This document shows positions 49,233 to 60,526 of a DNA stretch of 64,000 bases, in pieces. Position numbers and translations under genes: made by a program. How positions within the stretch are numbered: position 1 is the stretch's first letter; every line of letters starts with the position of its first letter. Below the pieces are notes generated by a model. That model did not search any database. It was given only the letters and a program-made list of their open reading frames with translations, and had not been told where the DNA came from. Source of the DNA: Ancylostoma caninum (taxonomy: Eukaryota > Nematoda > Chromadorea > Rhabditida > Ancylostomatidae); contig JBAJFG010000150.1 of NCBI GenBank assembly GCA_037903475.1, positions 868,001 to 932,000 of the forward strand, read 5' to 3'.

Positions 49233-51630
49233 AATAGAAGATATGTTACGCTTCTACTCAGGCATTTGCTGCGGCTGGTCCGCTCGACTCCGTTCCGTTC
49301 CGGTAGATCAATACAGCTGGTTACACCTGGTCCGGTCCGAAGGGCTGGTTGATGATAGAAGAGACGTGATAACGAATGAAGGCAACACCGGGATGAAACA
49401 GATCAGCAGCACGGATGGCCTAGTGGATGTAGCAGCGGTCTTCCACTCATTCATAAACAATGGTCAGGTCGGTTGAAATCCACTCAGTGATAGAAGGAGC
49501 TAGCACTACGAAAACATGAGTTGGCCCTGAAAAAGCCATCTTTTCGTATTCCTGATAAGAATCTCCATATTTTGAGCTGCTTTTTCACTCCGGTGTATCA
49601 CTTTGGATCCAACAATAGCGTCCAACCCGGGACTCGTCCGTCCAAGACCGCACGCAAGCAGTTACCGAGCTGCCAGAGGTTGTCATGCCGCTGAAATCCA
49701 ACAGACCTGTGGTTATGGATAAACGGTGCCATCTGCACAGGACGTGGAGCGGTAGCGCGTGATGATTTCCGCCTTCATGGCTGTCTTATCGCAGGCAGTT
49801 CTCGGGCGGATAGGAATGCAATCCCAGCAATAGTCTTCAGCGGTCCTACAGCGGCCTAAACACGGCTACTCCTCAGGCTGAAATACCCAAGCGCTCGTTT
49901 CTACCCTCGAAACGGAGTCTGCCCCCGAAATCGTCTGAGGAGTTTGGGATGAAAGCATGAGAAAATACAGTGATTTTGAGCAGAACACCCACCCTTCCAT
50001 ACTCTGAATTACCCGGTTTGAACGCTACAACGCATACTATCTCCCCATATCTTGAGAATGCTGAGGCGGTTCGAATTTCGCAGAAATGATGGGATACCTG
50101 CTAAGTTTCCGAAACGATCAAAATCTAAGAAACGAGAGATCAAAATTTCAGAAACGATTGGATGCTGCCTTCAAGGCATTGTTCCGAAGTACTGCACTCA
50201 TTGTATTCGGAAGCACTGTGAAAAGGGATTAAGATAAGCTTGAATAGTTGATAGTATGGGTGCGCCTCACCTATGAGCTGCGAGATTGTCAGTGGGTTGA
50301 ACAAGGAACAATGGAATCTTCTTCTCCCGAAAACAGTAAGGATTACATCGGGAAATTTTGGTCCTATTACGGGACGATTCTTCAAGGCGGACACAAAGTT
50401 GATGCACATATGATAACTCTCACACCTTTTTTGTGTAATCTTTTCTACTGTGTCTCCAACTAGTATGAGCGAACGCTTACTTCATTGATTTGATAATCTG
50501 TGATGTTTTTTATAAGAGTGGTGGCAAGAATAGCGAAGTAAACACAGGAAAATCCATTCCATATGTAGAGAATTTCGTCGTCTTCACGAGTCATTTTTGT
50601 GTTATCTACCAACATATCGAGTCCTGTAGTTGCAAATTTGTTATTTCTAACAAATATTGTTTGCTCACTGTCAACCTTTGTCATTGATTAAAGCAGCATA
50701 TCGTTCTGGCCAGCTTAATTTTAATGTGAGCAGGCAGAAAAAAGCAAGAGATTTGACGAATTCGAATATCTGGAATAGAGCTGGTGGGTTCAGTGTGATT
50801 TTTTCGACCGAAGAGACATTAACTTACTATGACGAAAAGGAAAGGGTAAAAAAAGCATGCTGTTCCAGTAATCATAGCAAGAAGTGCGAATACTATCGAC
50901 ATGGCTACTAGCATAACTCTCAACGTATGCAAACCTGAATAGACTTCATGTAATGATACATGTGAAATGCGTATAAGATTTTGAATAGCAACAAACACCT
51001 TGTTGTTCTTCCATCATTGAAAACAAGCAGATGAGCCAGTACAGAAAAAGATGAAATTTTAGTGCAGCCTATATATCAGAAAATGATATACTGAGCTTTC
51101 GGAGCGAATGTTACGATGTGCTGTGAGTATCGATGGAGCTGAGGAATCTGCGGCGTTGGTGCCGCAGAGCAGTGCCACTGCGCTGCGTTCTGCGCTATTG
51201 TGTTAACGAAAGTCATCGTTCCTTCATCGTACAGCCATCAAAAACGATGAAAAACACCAAAATTGCTAAGATTAGTCACCACGGCAGTGATAGGAAAATG
51301 CGAAGCGATAGCGCATCAGCCCTTAACTCTCAGTATTCGTCAGTCCAGGTGCTGCGAAGTGACATCAGTGCTGGCACTGAGAAGATTGTTTACGTACTTC
51401 TGATAGTAAGATTAGCATTGCTTTCTTCAACAGCGCCCAAACTCCATGTCGTTGAGGAAGTACCTCTCGATTGAGTACCTTAAAGGTGTATCGTGTTTAA
51501 AAGTAAAAGCATTGTGACTAGGCTTTTAAAAGAATAAAAGTTAAATTTCTTTGAAAGAATAATAGTAAATCTGCTTAGCAACTGGGAAGCAACTCATTAC
51601 TTACTCAGTTTTCTTGAAAAGCATCTCCTC
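49233..51630. other. Unassigned stretch
   Basis: No gene recognised. A GGTCCGAAGGGCTGGTTG segment near 49340 also occurs near 13655, so parts are repeat-derived. Open frames up to 117 codons have no recognised motif. Confidence 0.45.
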
Positions 51631-51639
51631 TATATAAAA

Positions 51640-52790
51640 AACGGCGAAGCTAATTGAGTACTTCAGCGACATCCTTAACCAGCCCGACCCACTTGAGGCG
51701 TACTGCCTGGGAGGTGAAACACGGACAGTTGGCATAGCCAACGAACTCAAAGTCAACACTGGTAACATCACCGTTGAGAAAACGGAAACAGCTATTAAGG
51801 ATCTTCGAAACAGGAAAGCTCCTGGTCTTGATGATATTACAGCTGAACTGCTAAAGGCCTGCGGCATGGTGCTGCAACTATCGCGACTGTTCAAGTATTG
51901 CTGGCGACAAGCAAAGGTACCGAAAGAATGACGAGAAAGGGTAATTGCCTTAACCGACAATTCTCCTTTTTCGTCATTCTTCTGGTACCTTTGCTTGTCG
52001 AAGAAAGGAGATACATCGGAATGCGGAAACTGGAGAGGTATTACCGTGCTCTCAGTATCAGGAAAAACATTCTGCATGGTACTGTTGCGACGGCTACGAG
52101 GTGCTATTGATGAACAACTACGAAAAAAAAACAGGAATTTTTATCTTCGAAACATTATCAAACAGTGCATCTAGTACCGTCACCCGCTTTATTTGAACAC
52201 TGTTGACTCCAAGAAGGCATTGGACAGCATCCATCGCGATTCCTTATGGTTTACACTCAGGATATACGGCATACCCCAAGCTTTCGTAGATGCTTTCAGA
52301 AGCCTGTACCTCAACTTCTGTTGTTGTGTAAAAACTGACACGGGACATCCTGGCTTTTTTGAAACAACCACCTGCTTAACATCGCTATGGATTTCATCAC
52401 GAGGAAGGAAATGAAGCCAGACGAAACTGGGATCAGTTGGGATGACCATGGCCGTTTGACAAATCAGGACTACGCAGACTACATTGCTCTCCTAGCCGCA
52501 TCCGACAGCAAACTTGAAGAAGCTACTTAAAGTCTCAACCAGGAAGCCACGAAAATCGGAGCACGTATCAGTTCTGAGAAATCGAAAGTCATGAAGATAG
52601 GGATCAAACAATCTCCGTCAACATCAATGTGAGACTGGAAAACGTTACTAAGTCCGCCTATCTGGGAAGCATGACGAGATGCTGACACCGACACGACGGA
52701 GGTGCTAACATCGACATCTGCAAGCGTATTGCAAAAGCAACGGCAGTTCGAGACCCCGAGAAGCGACGTGCGACGTTCTAGCTTAGGGTT
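51640..52790 (+). pseudogene. Non-LTR (LINE) reverse transcriptase, inactivated
   Basis: The plus strand, read with stops and frame changes, follows the reverse transcriptase of endonuclease-type LINEs. In order it shows HFSDILNQPD (about 51655), the RKAPGLDDITAELLK motif (51812-51856), and KKGD...NWRGITVLS (about 52000-52055). Then come KKALDSIHRDSLW with the motif A Asp (52212-52250), IYGIPQAFVDAF (about 52263) and motif C as DYADYIALL (about 52468). The family has two adjacent Asp in motif C; here the second is Tyr, so activity would be lost even without the stops. EKSKVMKIG follows at about 52580. The segment before the KKGD motif is disturbed by a 95-base inverted duplication. It is a dead fragment; no link to the R1/R2 tails can be shown. 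Confidence 0.8.
51906..52000. repeat. Inverted duplication inside the LINE fragment
   Basis: The LINE sequence GACAAGCAAAGGTACCGAAA onward (51906-51947) is repeated in inverse at 51958-52000 with about ten bases between. It interrupts the coding register of the reverse transcriptase. Confidence 0.85.
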
Positions 52791-53427
52791 CTTTTTTTTT
52801 CCAGAGTTCTCTTAGCCCAGAGGTAACGATGTACACAGGTCCGAGACCAAGCGCCGCGAAGCGGTTTGTCAATTCATGAATCCCAGCTTCATAGGGAGCG
52901 CTAGACGTCACATAGCTTTCATTGAACAATGTGATGGTTTTGCATCAGTTGTACGAAAACGAGGCTGGATAGCCGTGACAGCAGATTCGCTGTGAGGCAT
53001 CTCATGGACCAATGGCAGAGAGTCGTTGAAGAGCATTTGCAAAAACGGAGAATTTCTGTTCTGACAGGCAACAGTACCCACCGCCTCTCCTAGTCCTGCT
53101 ATGCCGATATCCTGCCAAGCTCTATTTTTCTGCCTTGCTCCGTCAAACAGCGTCCCAACGTTATGGCGGGACGACTCACCATTTCAAAACAAATGCCTAT
53201 CGTGAGACTGCTTCAACCAAAAATGAAATCTGCTCCATTTAAAATCTGGGAATGATAAAGAATGCTTGTTTACCTCAGGCACGGGTACTTTTAGGCCCAT
53301 GGCATACTTCCCATCGACACCGTCGCGGTGAAGGAAATGAATGGAAATGATGAGAACCAAATGTTACGAGTTCTCGTATCTTATTACACAGTTTGTATGG
53401 AACACCGTGCTGGCATAGGAGCCACTG
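52791..53427. other. Unassigned stretch
   Basis: May include degraded LINE 3' sequence (a HLMDQWQR-like reading near 53005), but I cannot support a call. Confidence 0.4.
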
Positions 53428-55533
53428 CTCAGACACTCGAACCGTGCGAGCGCTCCGAATTCAGGGCTGACCATGCGTGCGCTGCACCTAAATTTATGGA
53501 CGGGGCCTCTCACCGTGCGAGCGCTGCACGTTAATTTGTGGGCGGAGCCTCTCGCCGTGCGAGCGCTGCACCCTTGCAAATGATACGGGAGTACTATAAT
53601 GTACTATTTCTCTTATTCACATTACTGAGGTCGGCGGCTTATCGGACAGGCCTGCTTTGAGTCCAATCGACGACAGCAGCTACGGAGATGGGTTTTCCAT
53701 TCATAGTCCCCTTTGTGCAATTGTAACGCTGTTCTTGCATTGTTATTGAATTTGCCTTCTTCTTACTTAACTTCTCACCTTGGGGCTCTGGTTGGGAGTG
53801 AACGAAAGTATCACGTACTGAATGTGATGCCCCTCAGAACTTGATTCTAAGTCCAGCTGACATCTGCGCAACATCGATTCTTTTAATCGGACATAACACC
53901 CTTGTTTCTACGTTTTGAACAATTTCTCAGCCATTCTCACATGCACTTCTACGATGTCAATGCCACCCATTCCTCAGTAGCGGCGGGGCGTTTAGGCTCA
54001 TCCAAGAAAGGGGCGTGGCTAATGATGACCTATAGGTGCATTGGTGTTACGGTGCTTCTGCTGACAGCTACACCGACTCACCTAGAGGGATTACATGAGA
54101 TACGTTCCCCACCTGCGCTGCGGCAGCCGCGCGGGGCTAGAGCATAGACAGGAGGGTGGTGGGTGGAGGTAGTACAGGGACCCGTTAGAAATCAGAGACG
54201 CAGAGAGCGAGAGGACCCGCGGTGCGCGGCAAGCTCCGGTCGTGGTTGGGGAACGTATCTCGTGCAACCACCTAGAGGATGTGAACATTGCGCGTTTCGA
54301 CTACTTTCACAAACTAATAGAATTACAGTTGCGGGGCACTCAAAATAAAACTGTCATCTAAATGGTCCATTTGAAAGAAAAAGGTTAGAAAAACTTCAAT
54401 AAATCAAGGGGAAGTAATACAATTTCGAATCGGGACCGAATACGCTGGCAAAGATGTCCTCAATTAGCATAGGAAATAGCCTTCCATGGGAAAATTTTGG
54501 AGGGTTTTAAGAATTCCAGTTCAAAAATTACACCCCTCTGCATGAGCCTTCTTGGCTGTCTGCGTGCCAAAAAAAGAGCGTGGCTAACGGGACACCGTTG
54601 GCTGAGCACAAACGCGCCCTCCGTGCTCAGTGACAGTGACAGTGGCAACCTGTCTGTCAACTACGCTAAGCTTTGTTTTGGAGTTAGAAGCGATTTTGTT
54701 AGTTGAAGCCTTTTGTGGCAAATTCACACCAATTTCCCGAGAATTTTTCTCTGGAAGTATCGACCATTATAGCAATGACTTTTCTCAGTGACAATTCGAG
54801 CCACATTCGCGCACATACATGTAGACCTGCTTTGTTCAAATTTAAATGCATCTTCCTAAATCCACCCTTAAGTCCGAGACTGCGTCCCGGATCCGATTTA
54901 CCCTCATCAGCATAGGTGAAAGCTTCCTATCCGGACATCATCGAATGTAATGATGGGCTGAGATACTGCTCAGGTTATCGAACTTCTGCCGGTGATTTAA
55001 TCGAGCCTGTGTTATTTTGAGAATCGCTCATCCGTTTTACATTGTCCTAGGGCTGTGTCATTCAAGAAGAAGGAATTTGTGAGGGATTGAAAGAAGCAAT
55101 AGAAAAAAGAGAACAAAATAAAAAGCATTACGTTCGCACTTGCACCGTCCGAGCGCACGCTGAGTGCGGGGCGTACGGTCACCGCAGGTCGCTGGCAGGG
55201 GGTGGAGGAGCGCTCGTGAGGTTTAAGGTGTTTCACGAGTCGCAAATAGTTCTCGTTATGTTCATGACCGATCCGAAGCAGTGGCCCGAGAAACATGGAA
55301 AACTGTGTGAGCGCACCCCATAATTCTGCGAGCGCTCAGCAATGACCGTGCGAGCGCTAATGAACGACCCTACCACAAGCGCTAACGGGGAGCGCTCGGA
55401 CGGTCATTGCAGAGCGCTCGCACGGTCATCGCTGAGCGCTCGCACGGTAACATGTCTGAGACCGTACCACCCGCGTTGGCGAGGAGCGCTCGGACGGTCA
55501 TTGCAGAGCGCTCGCACGGTTCGAGTGTCTGAG
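53428..55533. mobile_element. TIR element T1, 2106 bp
   Basis: The ends are inverted copies of at least 28 bp starting CTCAGACACTCGAACCGTGC, with TG at each flank (53426-53427 and 55534-55535). GTGCGAGCGCTC-type repeats lie just inside both ends. The interior is collinear with T2 outside T2's own insertions. It preserves the uninterrupted sites of element E (near 53620) and of Helitron K4 (A53827|T53828). No transposase was recognised. The CTCAGACAYT terminus and 2-bp duplication are shared with G. Confidence 0.85.
55140..55533. repeat. GAGCGCTC satellite-like repeats in T1
   Basis: GAGCGCTCGCACGGTCAT-type units of about 25 bases recur six or more times; the same stretch in T2 is 63115-63464. 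Confidence 0.85.
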
Positions 55534-56012
55534 TGTGAGAAAACTTGTGTTGGTGAACGATCGCAGCGACAGCGTTACTGTGTAGTATGCCCTAGGCCTT
55601 AAAGGTAGCACGAGTCGAAATCCTCGACTCGGACCTGAGCTGCGAACCCTAAAGTAGGCGTTGCGCACATCCCGAATCTGCAAGGAACACACACAGTAAC
55701 GACTTACCTGCAGAAAACGGCGAACTGCCGTCGCCTGCACGCCCGACCGGCCAGTGCTTCGGAGGGCCCGACGCGCCAGCTTACGCATCTAAACGCATGC
55801 GGGCTGCTACCGATCCCCTTTCTCCGTGCTGGGACCCATTTGCGCACGCAGGGCGCCGCCGGAGTACTCGTCCGCGCACGGAAGGCAGCATCGCGTTTTC
55901 CCGGCTTTCTCGGGTGTTTCACGCGATATCACCCCCGGATATGAGCAATACACCCCCAAAAACCCCAAAAACCGGCCAAATCACAAACACGATGGTTTCG
56001 ACGGGTGCTGCC
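55534..56012. other. Unassigned stretch with a small hairpin
   Basis: CGAGTCGAAATCCTCGACTCG-type inverted pair near 55608-55632; nothing else recognised. Confidence 0.4.
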
Positions 56013-56846
56013 TTTAAAGGCAGTGTCTCACCTCATGTTGGGTATCGAGATATGCACAAATTCAGGTGCAGCTCGAGCTGCGGATTCCAATGATGTGTTC
56101 GATGTCAGAAAACTCCCTTAAAAACCCCTACTTTTAAGGCAGAATTAGATACAGGAGCGGACGAGTTTCCTTGCTAGGAAGCTAGCAAAAGCGGAGCCGA
56201 GAAAGTGAAATTGCACATTGAAATGAGCTTCTCAGCAGCAGCAATTATCAAACAAAGAATCGTTTCCGTGTTGAAAAACCATGCCACACCCTCAGCAAGC
56301 TCTTGCTGCGCAACTCAGACACTTGAACCGTGCGAGCGCTCTTAATTCAGGGCTGACCGTGTGAGCGCTGCACCTAAATTTATGGGCGGAGCCTTTCACC
56401 GTGCGAGCGCTGCACCTAATTTCGTGGGCGGGGCCTCTCACCGTGCGAGCGCTCCGAATTCACGGCCCACTTCTTGCAAATGATACGGGAGTAGTGGAAT
56501 GTACTATTTCTTTTATTCATATTTCTGAAGGGAAGTGCAAGAGGCTAACCCCGGGGATCCCAGCGAGCCACCCATTTTCAGAAGCCTTGTCTAAGGTGAT
56601 TATAATGCATACCTATTATTTTTGCTCAATGGGCAGGATGCGCCCAGGAGAGCGCGTCCAAGATTTTTCTTCTTCGCTGCCATAGGGGTCCATTTTACAG
56701 GCGATTTATGCAACGTTGACGGCTCAAACCTACTGAGATTACTGCAGTTAGCTGTCTCGTAGACTGTAGAGTATTTGGAGACACAATTGTGAACCACCCT
56801 GCTCCGCTGGGTATACGATCATGAGCAATTGCCACAGGCATGCCAG

Positions 56847-56922
56847 CCGTGACGGAGTGGCCGAGTGGGTAGCGTGTCGGATTGACAGCCAGAGGGTCGA
56901 GGGTTTGGGTCCCGTCCGCGGA
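56847..56922 (+). other. tRNA-like sequence (tRNA-derived SINE or tRNA pseudogene)
   Basis: TGGCCGAGTGG at 56858-56868 matches the Pol III box A of tRNA-Ser/Leu exactly, and GGTTTGGGTCC at 56902-56912 is a near match to box B. The acceptor arms CCGTGAC and GTCCGCGG pair only imperfectly and the anticodon stem is poor, so I do not call a working tRNA. An inverted half copy with box A only is at 57045-57056. Confidence 0.55.
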
Positions 56923-57294
56923 ATCCATTTGGCATTTTTGAATTTAAGGCTTTTAAACTTGTTTCGAGTATTTCTAACCACTAAAACACATCAGATATAT
57001 GCGCCATTACAAGAATTACTGCAGGAACTTCGTCCGATTCGTTACTCACTCGGCCACCTCATCGCGGCTGCCATGACTGGTGCAAGGACTCATGGTCGCG
57101 TAACCAGGCGGAACCAGATTATTCAAAAATGCGTCTGCAAACGTTCGATCATCCATGGGACAGCTAATCACGCCAACCACTGCTGGATTACGTGGCCAAA
57201 GTTTCATGAATCCAAGCCAGGACTCCATTGACAGCGCACTAGAAAACTGGGGTTATTCAACCATCATGAACCCAAACTCTTCAAAAAAAATTTT

Positions 57295-57510
57295 GACTGA
57301 AACTTTGCATATGGAGGTTATTTGAGGTGCTGAATACGAATATCATATCCGTTTTGTAGCGTAAGGCTATTTTTGTAGGGTTACGGTAGGTGCACGGTAG
57401 CATGGGGTGGTGCACTTGCCGTAACCCTACAAAAATAGCGTTACGGTACAAAATGGATATGATATTCGTAATCAGCACCTCAAATAACCCCCGTATGCAA
57501 AGTTTCAGTC
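57295..57510. mobile_element. Perfect-type foldback M, 216 bp, inside C
   Basis: GACTGAAACTTTGCAT and its inverse form the ends; arms include GAATATCATATCC and AACCCTACAAAAATAG. The GATATTCGTAATCAGCACCT boundary is a relative of the GATATTCGTGATCAGCATAT motif in G. Confidence 0.85.
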
Positions 57511-57649
57511 CAGAAGACTTTTTCAAACATCCAGGGCGTGTGGAAGATGAATGACGCCGAAAAGTCTTTGGCGCGCTCTCCCGCGCGCATCAGGACCATT
57601 GGGCAAAAATGATGTACACACATTAACATAGCCTTACTCTGAACTTTCT

Positions 57650-57895
57650 GCCCGCGGTGGACCCGCGGTATGAGGTCGATCCGCGGTGGATCCGCGGGTG
57701 TCCACGATAGATCCGCACATACCCGCGGTGGGGAACCGGTAGTGGCGTCATCTCCGCGGTATGCGCACACATGCCCGCGGTGGATCCGCACATGCCCGCG
57801 GTGCGCCCGCGATAACATTGCATTCCGCAGTGGACCCGCACTTGTCACACGGTGGATCCGCACATGCCCACAGTGGAACCGCAGATGAGTTCACC
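57650..57895. repeat. ~18-21-bp repeats of E, left block
   Basis: CCCGCGGTGGATCCGCACAT and variants, about a dozen units. Confidence 0.85.
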
Positions 57896-57952
57896 ATTTG
57901 AATTTGGACATCCGTATCCCGTTCAACTTCATCCGCTTGTTCCTATCACCAT

Positions 57953-58189
57953 CCAGTGCCCTTCGAAACGTTATTTGCTGATAATATGTTCCCACCTGTG
58001 CCGATAATGCTCGTCTAACTGGTGCGCTAATAATTTGACTAGGAACTTTCATTGAATTTGATGAAATTTAGCCGCAAAGCTCGAGATCTTCTCTGTGTGT
58101 GATGATCGGTGGTGGTGATGGATCCCGAGAAAAGAATATCTGTCGACGACGCGTTAACGGATGTGGATTTGTGGTACGATTCTTCCGAG
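57953..58189 (+). pseudogene. JNK-type MAP kinase C-lobe fragment, broken
   Basis: This is a remnant of the C-terminal lobe of a stress-activated MAP kinase. In JNKs this part carries kinase subdomains X-XI, a structural region and not the active site. Readable pieces in order: PVPFETLFADNMFPP (57953-57997), DNARLTG (about 58003-58021) and RKARDLL (58073-58093). Last comes MDPEKRISVDDALTDVDLWY with DSSE after it (58118-58189). The ARDLL...DPEKRISVDDAL...WYD order is characteristic of JNK relatives (C. elegans jnk-1, kgb-1, kgb-2). A GT...TTTAG intron of 51 bases fits 58021-58071, and a GTAAG donor follows at 58190. A frame loss near 57999 and a ~13-base disruption with two TGA stops before 58113 make it non-functional. 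It lies inside element E between its two repeat blocks, so it looks captured. The upstream kinase domain is absent. Confidence 0.75.
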
Positions 58190-59081
58190 GTAAGAAAAAT
58201 ACTGCCACTTTCCCTTCTTTCTTTCTAGTTCACCAATTCGTCAATGGCCTTCTTATTTTCGAAGTTAAACTATTGAACAAGCTGTTGGAGGTTGGAACAT
58301 GAATGAGTTACGATGCTTTGAAAATACTCATTTTCTTCTTCGCATAAGTGAGAGATACCACCTCATCCAACATATTCTACGCAAGGATATCCAGAATACT
58401 CGTATCGCATTGATGCCCACTTACCTGTTATAACTTTCACTTAGCCGTGCTTATAAATTAGTGCTACACAATCTCCACTGAAACGAAAAACAAAAAGATG
58501 AGGAAAATTCATATCTGATTCTGTGCTTCAGTTTCTGAAACAATAGAATCGGCGAGTTCCAAGTGGCCAAGGTGTTCATGGTAACGATGAACATATAATT
58601 TTTTTGTGCAAGAACACGAACATCGGCAGAGCCGAAGTTCTTTATTCTCATCTTCATTTTCTTCGATTTTTTTTTGTTGGACAGAACCTTGAGTGGCTCC
58701 ATATTTAGTTATTTTACTGTTCCATTCAGCAATAAGCTTATTAGACGATGAAGAAGGGAAAGTTGCTATCTTTCATTAGAAACGGCGTCTTTTATTCTCG
58801 GTGTTAGTTTTTCACAAAATCTGAACTGTGCTTTATCGAAGTTCATCATTTGGATTTCGATGTGTTTCTTCTTCCATTTAGAACTAAAACTGTGAATTTT
58901 GAATAGCTTGTATGGCCAGGCGCACAATTTACTACATGTCGTTAATAGAGCAACAAAGAGAATAGAAAGCTGAAGGACGTAACTGTGGGTGCAAAGAGGG
59001 CTCCGTTCAGAATCCTGGCTTGTATCGATTTTTGGTTCTCCAGTATCAGCTTCAAAATTTAGCACAGTGTTTCCTCTTCAG

Positions 59082-59450
59082 CGACAAGGACGACCTCAGG
59101 AAACTTAATGCGCGCCAACGAGACATCACTACCGATGGCCTTATAAGGATTCCCACGGCATTTTATTCTGCATTTAAAAGTAAGTGGGATGTTATACCAG
59201 AACAGTTTGGAAGTACGCGAAGCGAACCCTTTTTTTAGACTTCGTTCTTCACATTGCTGGGCAACAACAAGGATAGGAGTACTCTGTGAAGATAGACGCC
59301 ATATTCAGTTCCGTGGTGTAAGTTTCCCCTTTCATTGGCGATTGTGAGTCTTACACCATTACACCCTTTCCAGAAAAGAATCCAGAAGAAACTACTCTGG
59401 ACGTCGCGGTGTTTGGCGAACACAGCAGCAGCCGGACGATGCGCAAGTAA
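59082..59450 (+). CDS. Possible 3'-terminal exons of unknown gene (partial)
   Basis: A candidate exon 59082-59179 has a TTCCTCTTCAG acceptor and an AAAAG|GTAAGT-type donor (GTAAGT at 59180) and is open in one frame (DKDDLRKLNARQRDITTD...). Joining it to an exon that starts at 59374 after CCCTTTCCAG keeps the frame open: KNPEETTLDVAVFGEHSSS, ending at TAA 59448-59450. AATAAA lies at 59921. The product is not recognised. It is on the same strand as the JNK fragment, but the phases do not connect directly (58189 is phase 0, this exon needs two incoming bases). It may be the tail of the captured gene or an unrelated chance pair of splice-like sites. Confidence 0.3.
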
Positions 59451-60029
59451 CGATGGATGAGCCACTTGAACTTTCGGATCTTTGAAAAGTCAGGTGTCGT
59501 CTACCTGCTATACTTTATGTTTGCTTACTTCTGTATTATTATTACATTTCATTCACGAAATGCTTTTCCCTTCTGAAAGTGAAGAATTCTGTTTTGTGTT
59601 TTTTGCACTGCATCTGGTTTTTTATTGTGTTGCCTCCACACCCCATAATTGCTATTTTATGCATCTCTTACCATTTCCATCCAATCTCGCTCATTATGTG
59701 CTGATTAATTTTTTTGTTGTGTTTATCCGCCATGTTTGCCATGTTATATATTTCTTGCCATCTCAATCCCACCTCGCCTCCGAATTTGCTGATTCGATTC
59801 TCATTCGATTCCTTTTTATTGAAGAGCTTGTTTATGAATTACGGTGTTTTTACATGTCTGTTCCTTACTATTGAAGAGCTTTGAAGAGTCCACGAAATAG
59901 TTATGTAATGTAGTGAAGTGAATAAAGTGAAGCTATAGTTCATTCATATGTTATGATTCTGTTAATACCCTTTTTACAACTGATACTATGCGTTCGATAA
60001 GGTGGGAAAGGCATGAATTTCATTTGCAC

Positions 60030-60240
60030 GCTTCCCGCGGTGGATCCGCACATGTCCGCGGTGGCGCCGCAGTACATCCGCGGTGGATCCGCACATGCCC
60101 CCGGTGGATCCGCACATGCTCGCGGTGGATCCGCACATGCCCGCGGTGGCGCCGCAGTACATCCGCGGTGGACCCGCACATGCCCGCGGTGGCGAACCGA
60201 CGCTCCACCTCGGGCGTACCGCGGATCCACCGCGGGCAGA
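60030..60240. repeat. ~21-bp repeats of E, right block
   Basis: CCCGCGGTGGATCCGCACATG units with GCGCCGCAGTACATCCGCGG variants; the outermost units are inverted relative to the left block. Confidence 0.88.
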
Positions 60241-60526
60241 AAGTTCAGAGTAGACAGTGTTACCAAAAATGGGTGTCTCGTTTCGATCCCCGGGGTTAGC
60301 CTCTTGCACTTCCCTTTGAGATGGGCGGCTTATCGGACAGGCCTGCTTTGAGTCCAATCGACGACAGCAGCTACGGAGATGGGTTTTCCATTCATAGTCC
60401 CCTTTGTGCAATTGTAACCTGTTTTTGCATTGTTATTGAATTTGCCTTCTTTTATTGCTTTTTACTTAACTTCTCTCCTTGCGGCTCTAGTTGGGAGTGA
60501 ACGAAAGTATCAAGTATTATATGTGA

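Larger units (their letters stand above)
56594..57634. mobile_element. Foldback element C with TA duplication, inside E
   Basis: Left arm (56594-56880) and right arm (57634-57030) are inverted relatives over a few hundred bases, sharing ATTTTTGCYCAATGG, GGGAGAGCGCG and TTAGCTGTC. TA flanks both ends, and the opposite arm of E reads TGTCTACTCTG without the element, giving an empty site. Both arms include a tRNA-like box A. Confidence 0.7.
56529..60316. mobile_element. TIR element E, 3788 bp, carrying host-gene sequence
   Basis: The ends are 31-bp inverted repeats beginning AGGGAAGTGCAAGAGGCTAA, followed by weaker matching (CACCCATTTT, TGTCTA). The flanks CTGA and TTGA suggest a 4-bp duplication with one change; T1 lacks the element at this place. 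The ~21-bp repeats at 57650-57895 and 60030-60240 are inverted relative to each other and lie inside the ends. Between them are a broken JNK-type kinase fragment and possible 3' exons. No transposase seen. Confidence 0.75.

Noticed and set aside
56847..56922. Functional tRNA-Ser or tRNA-Leu gene
   Set aside because: Boxes A and B are good but acceptor and anticodon stems do not pair properly.
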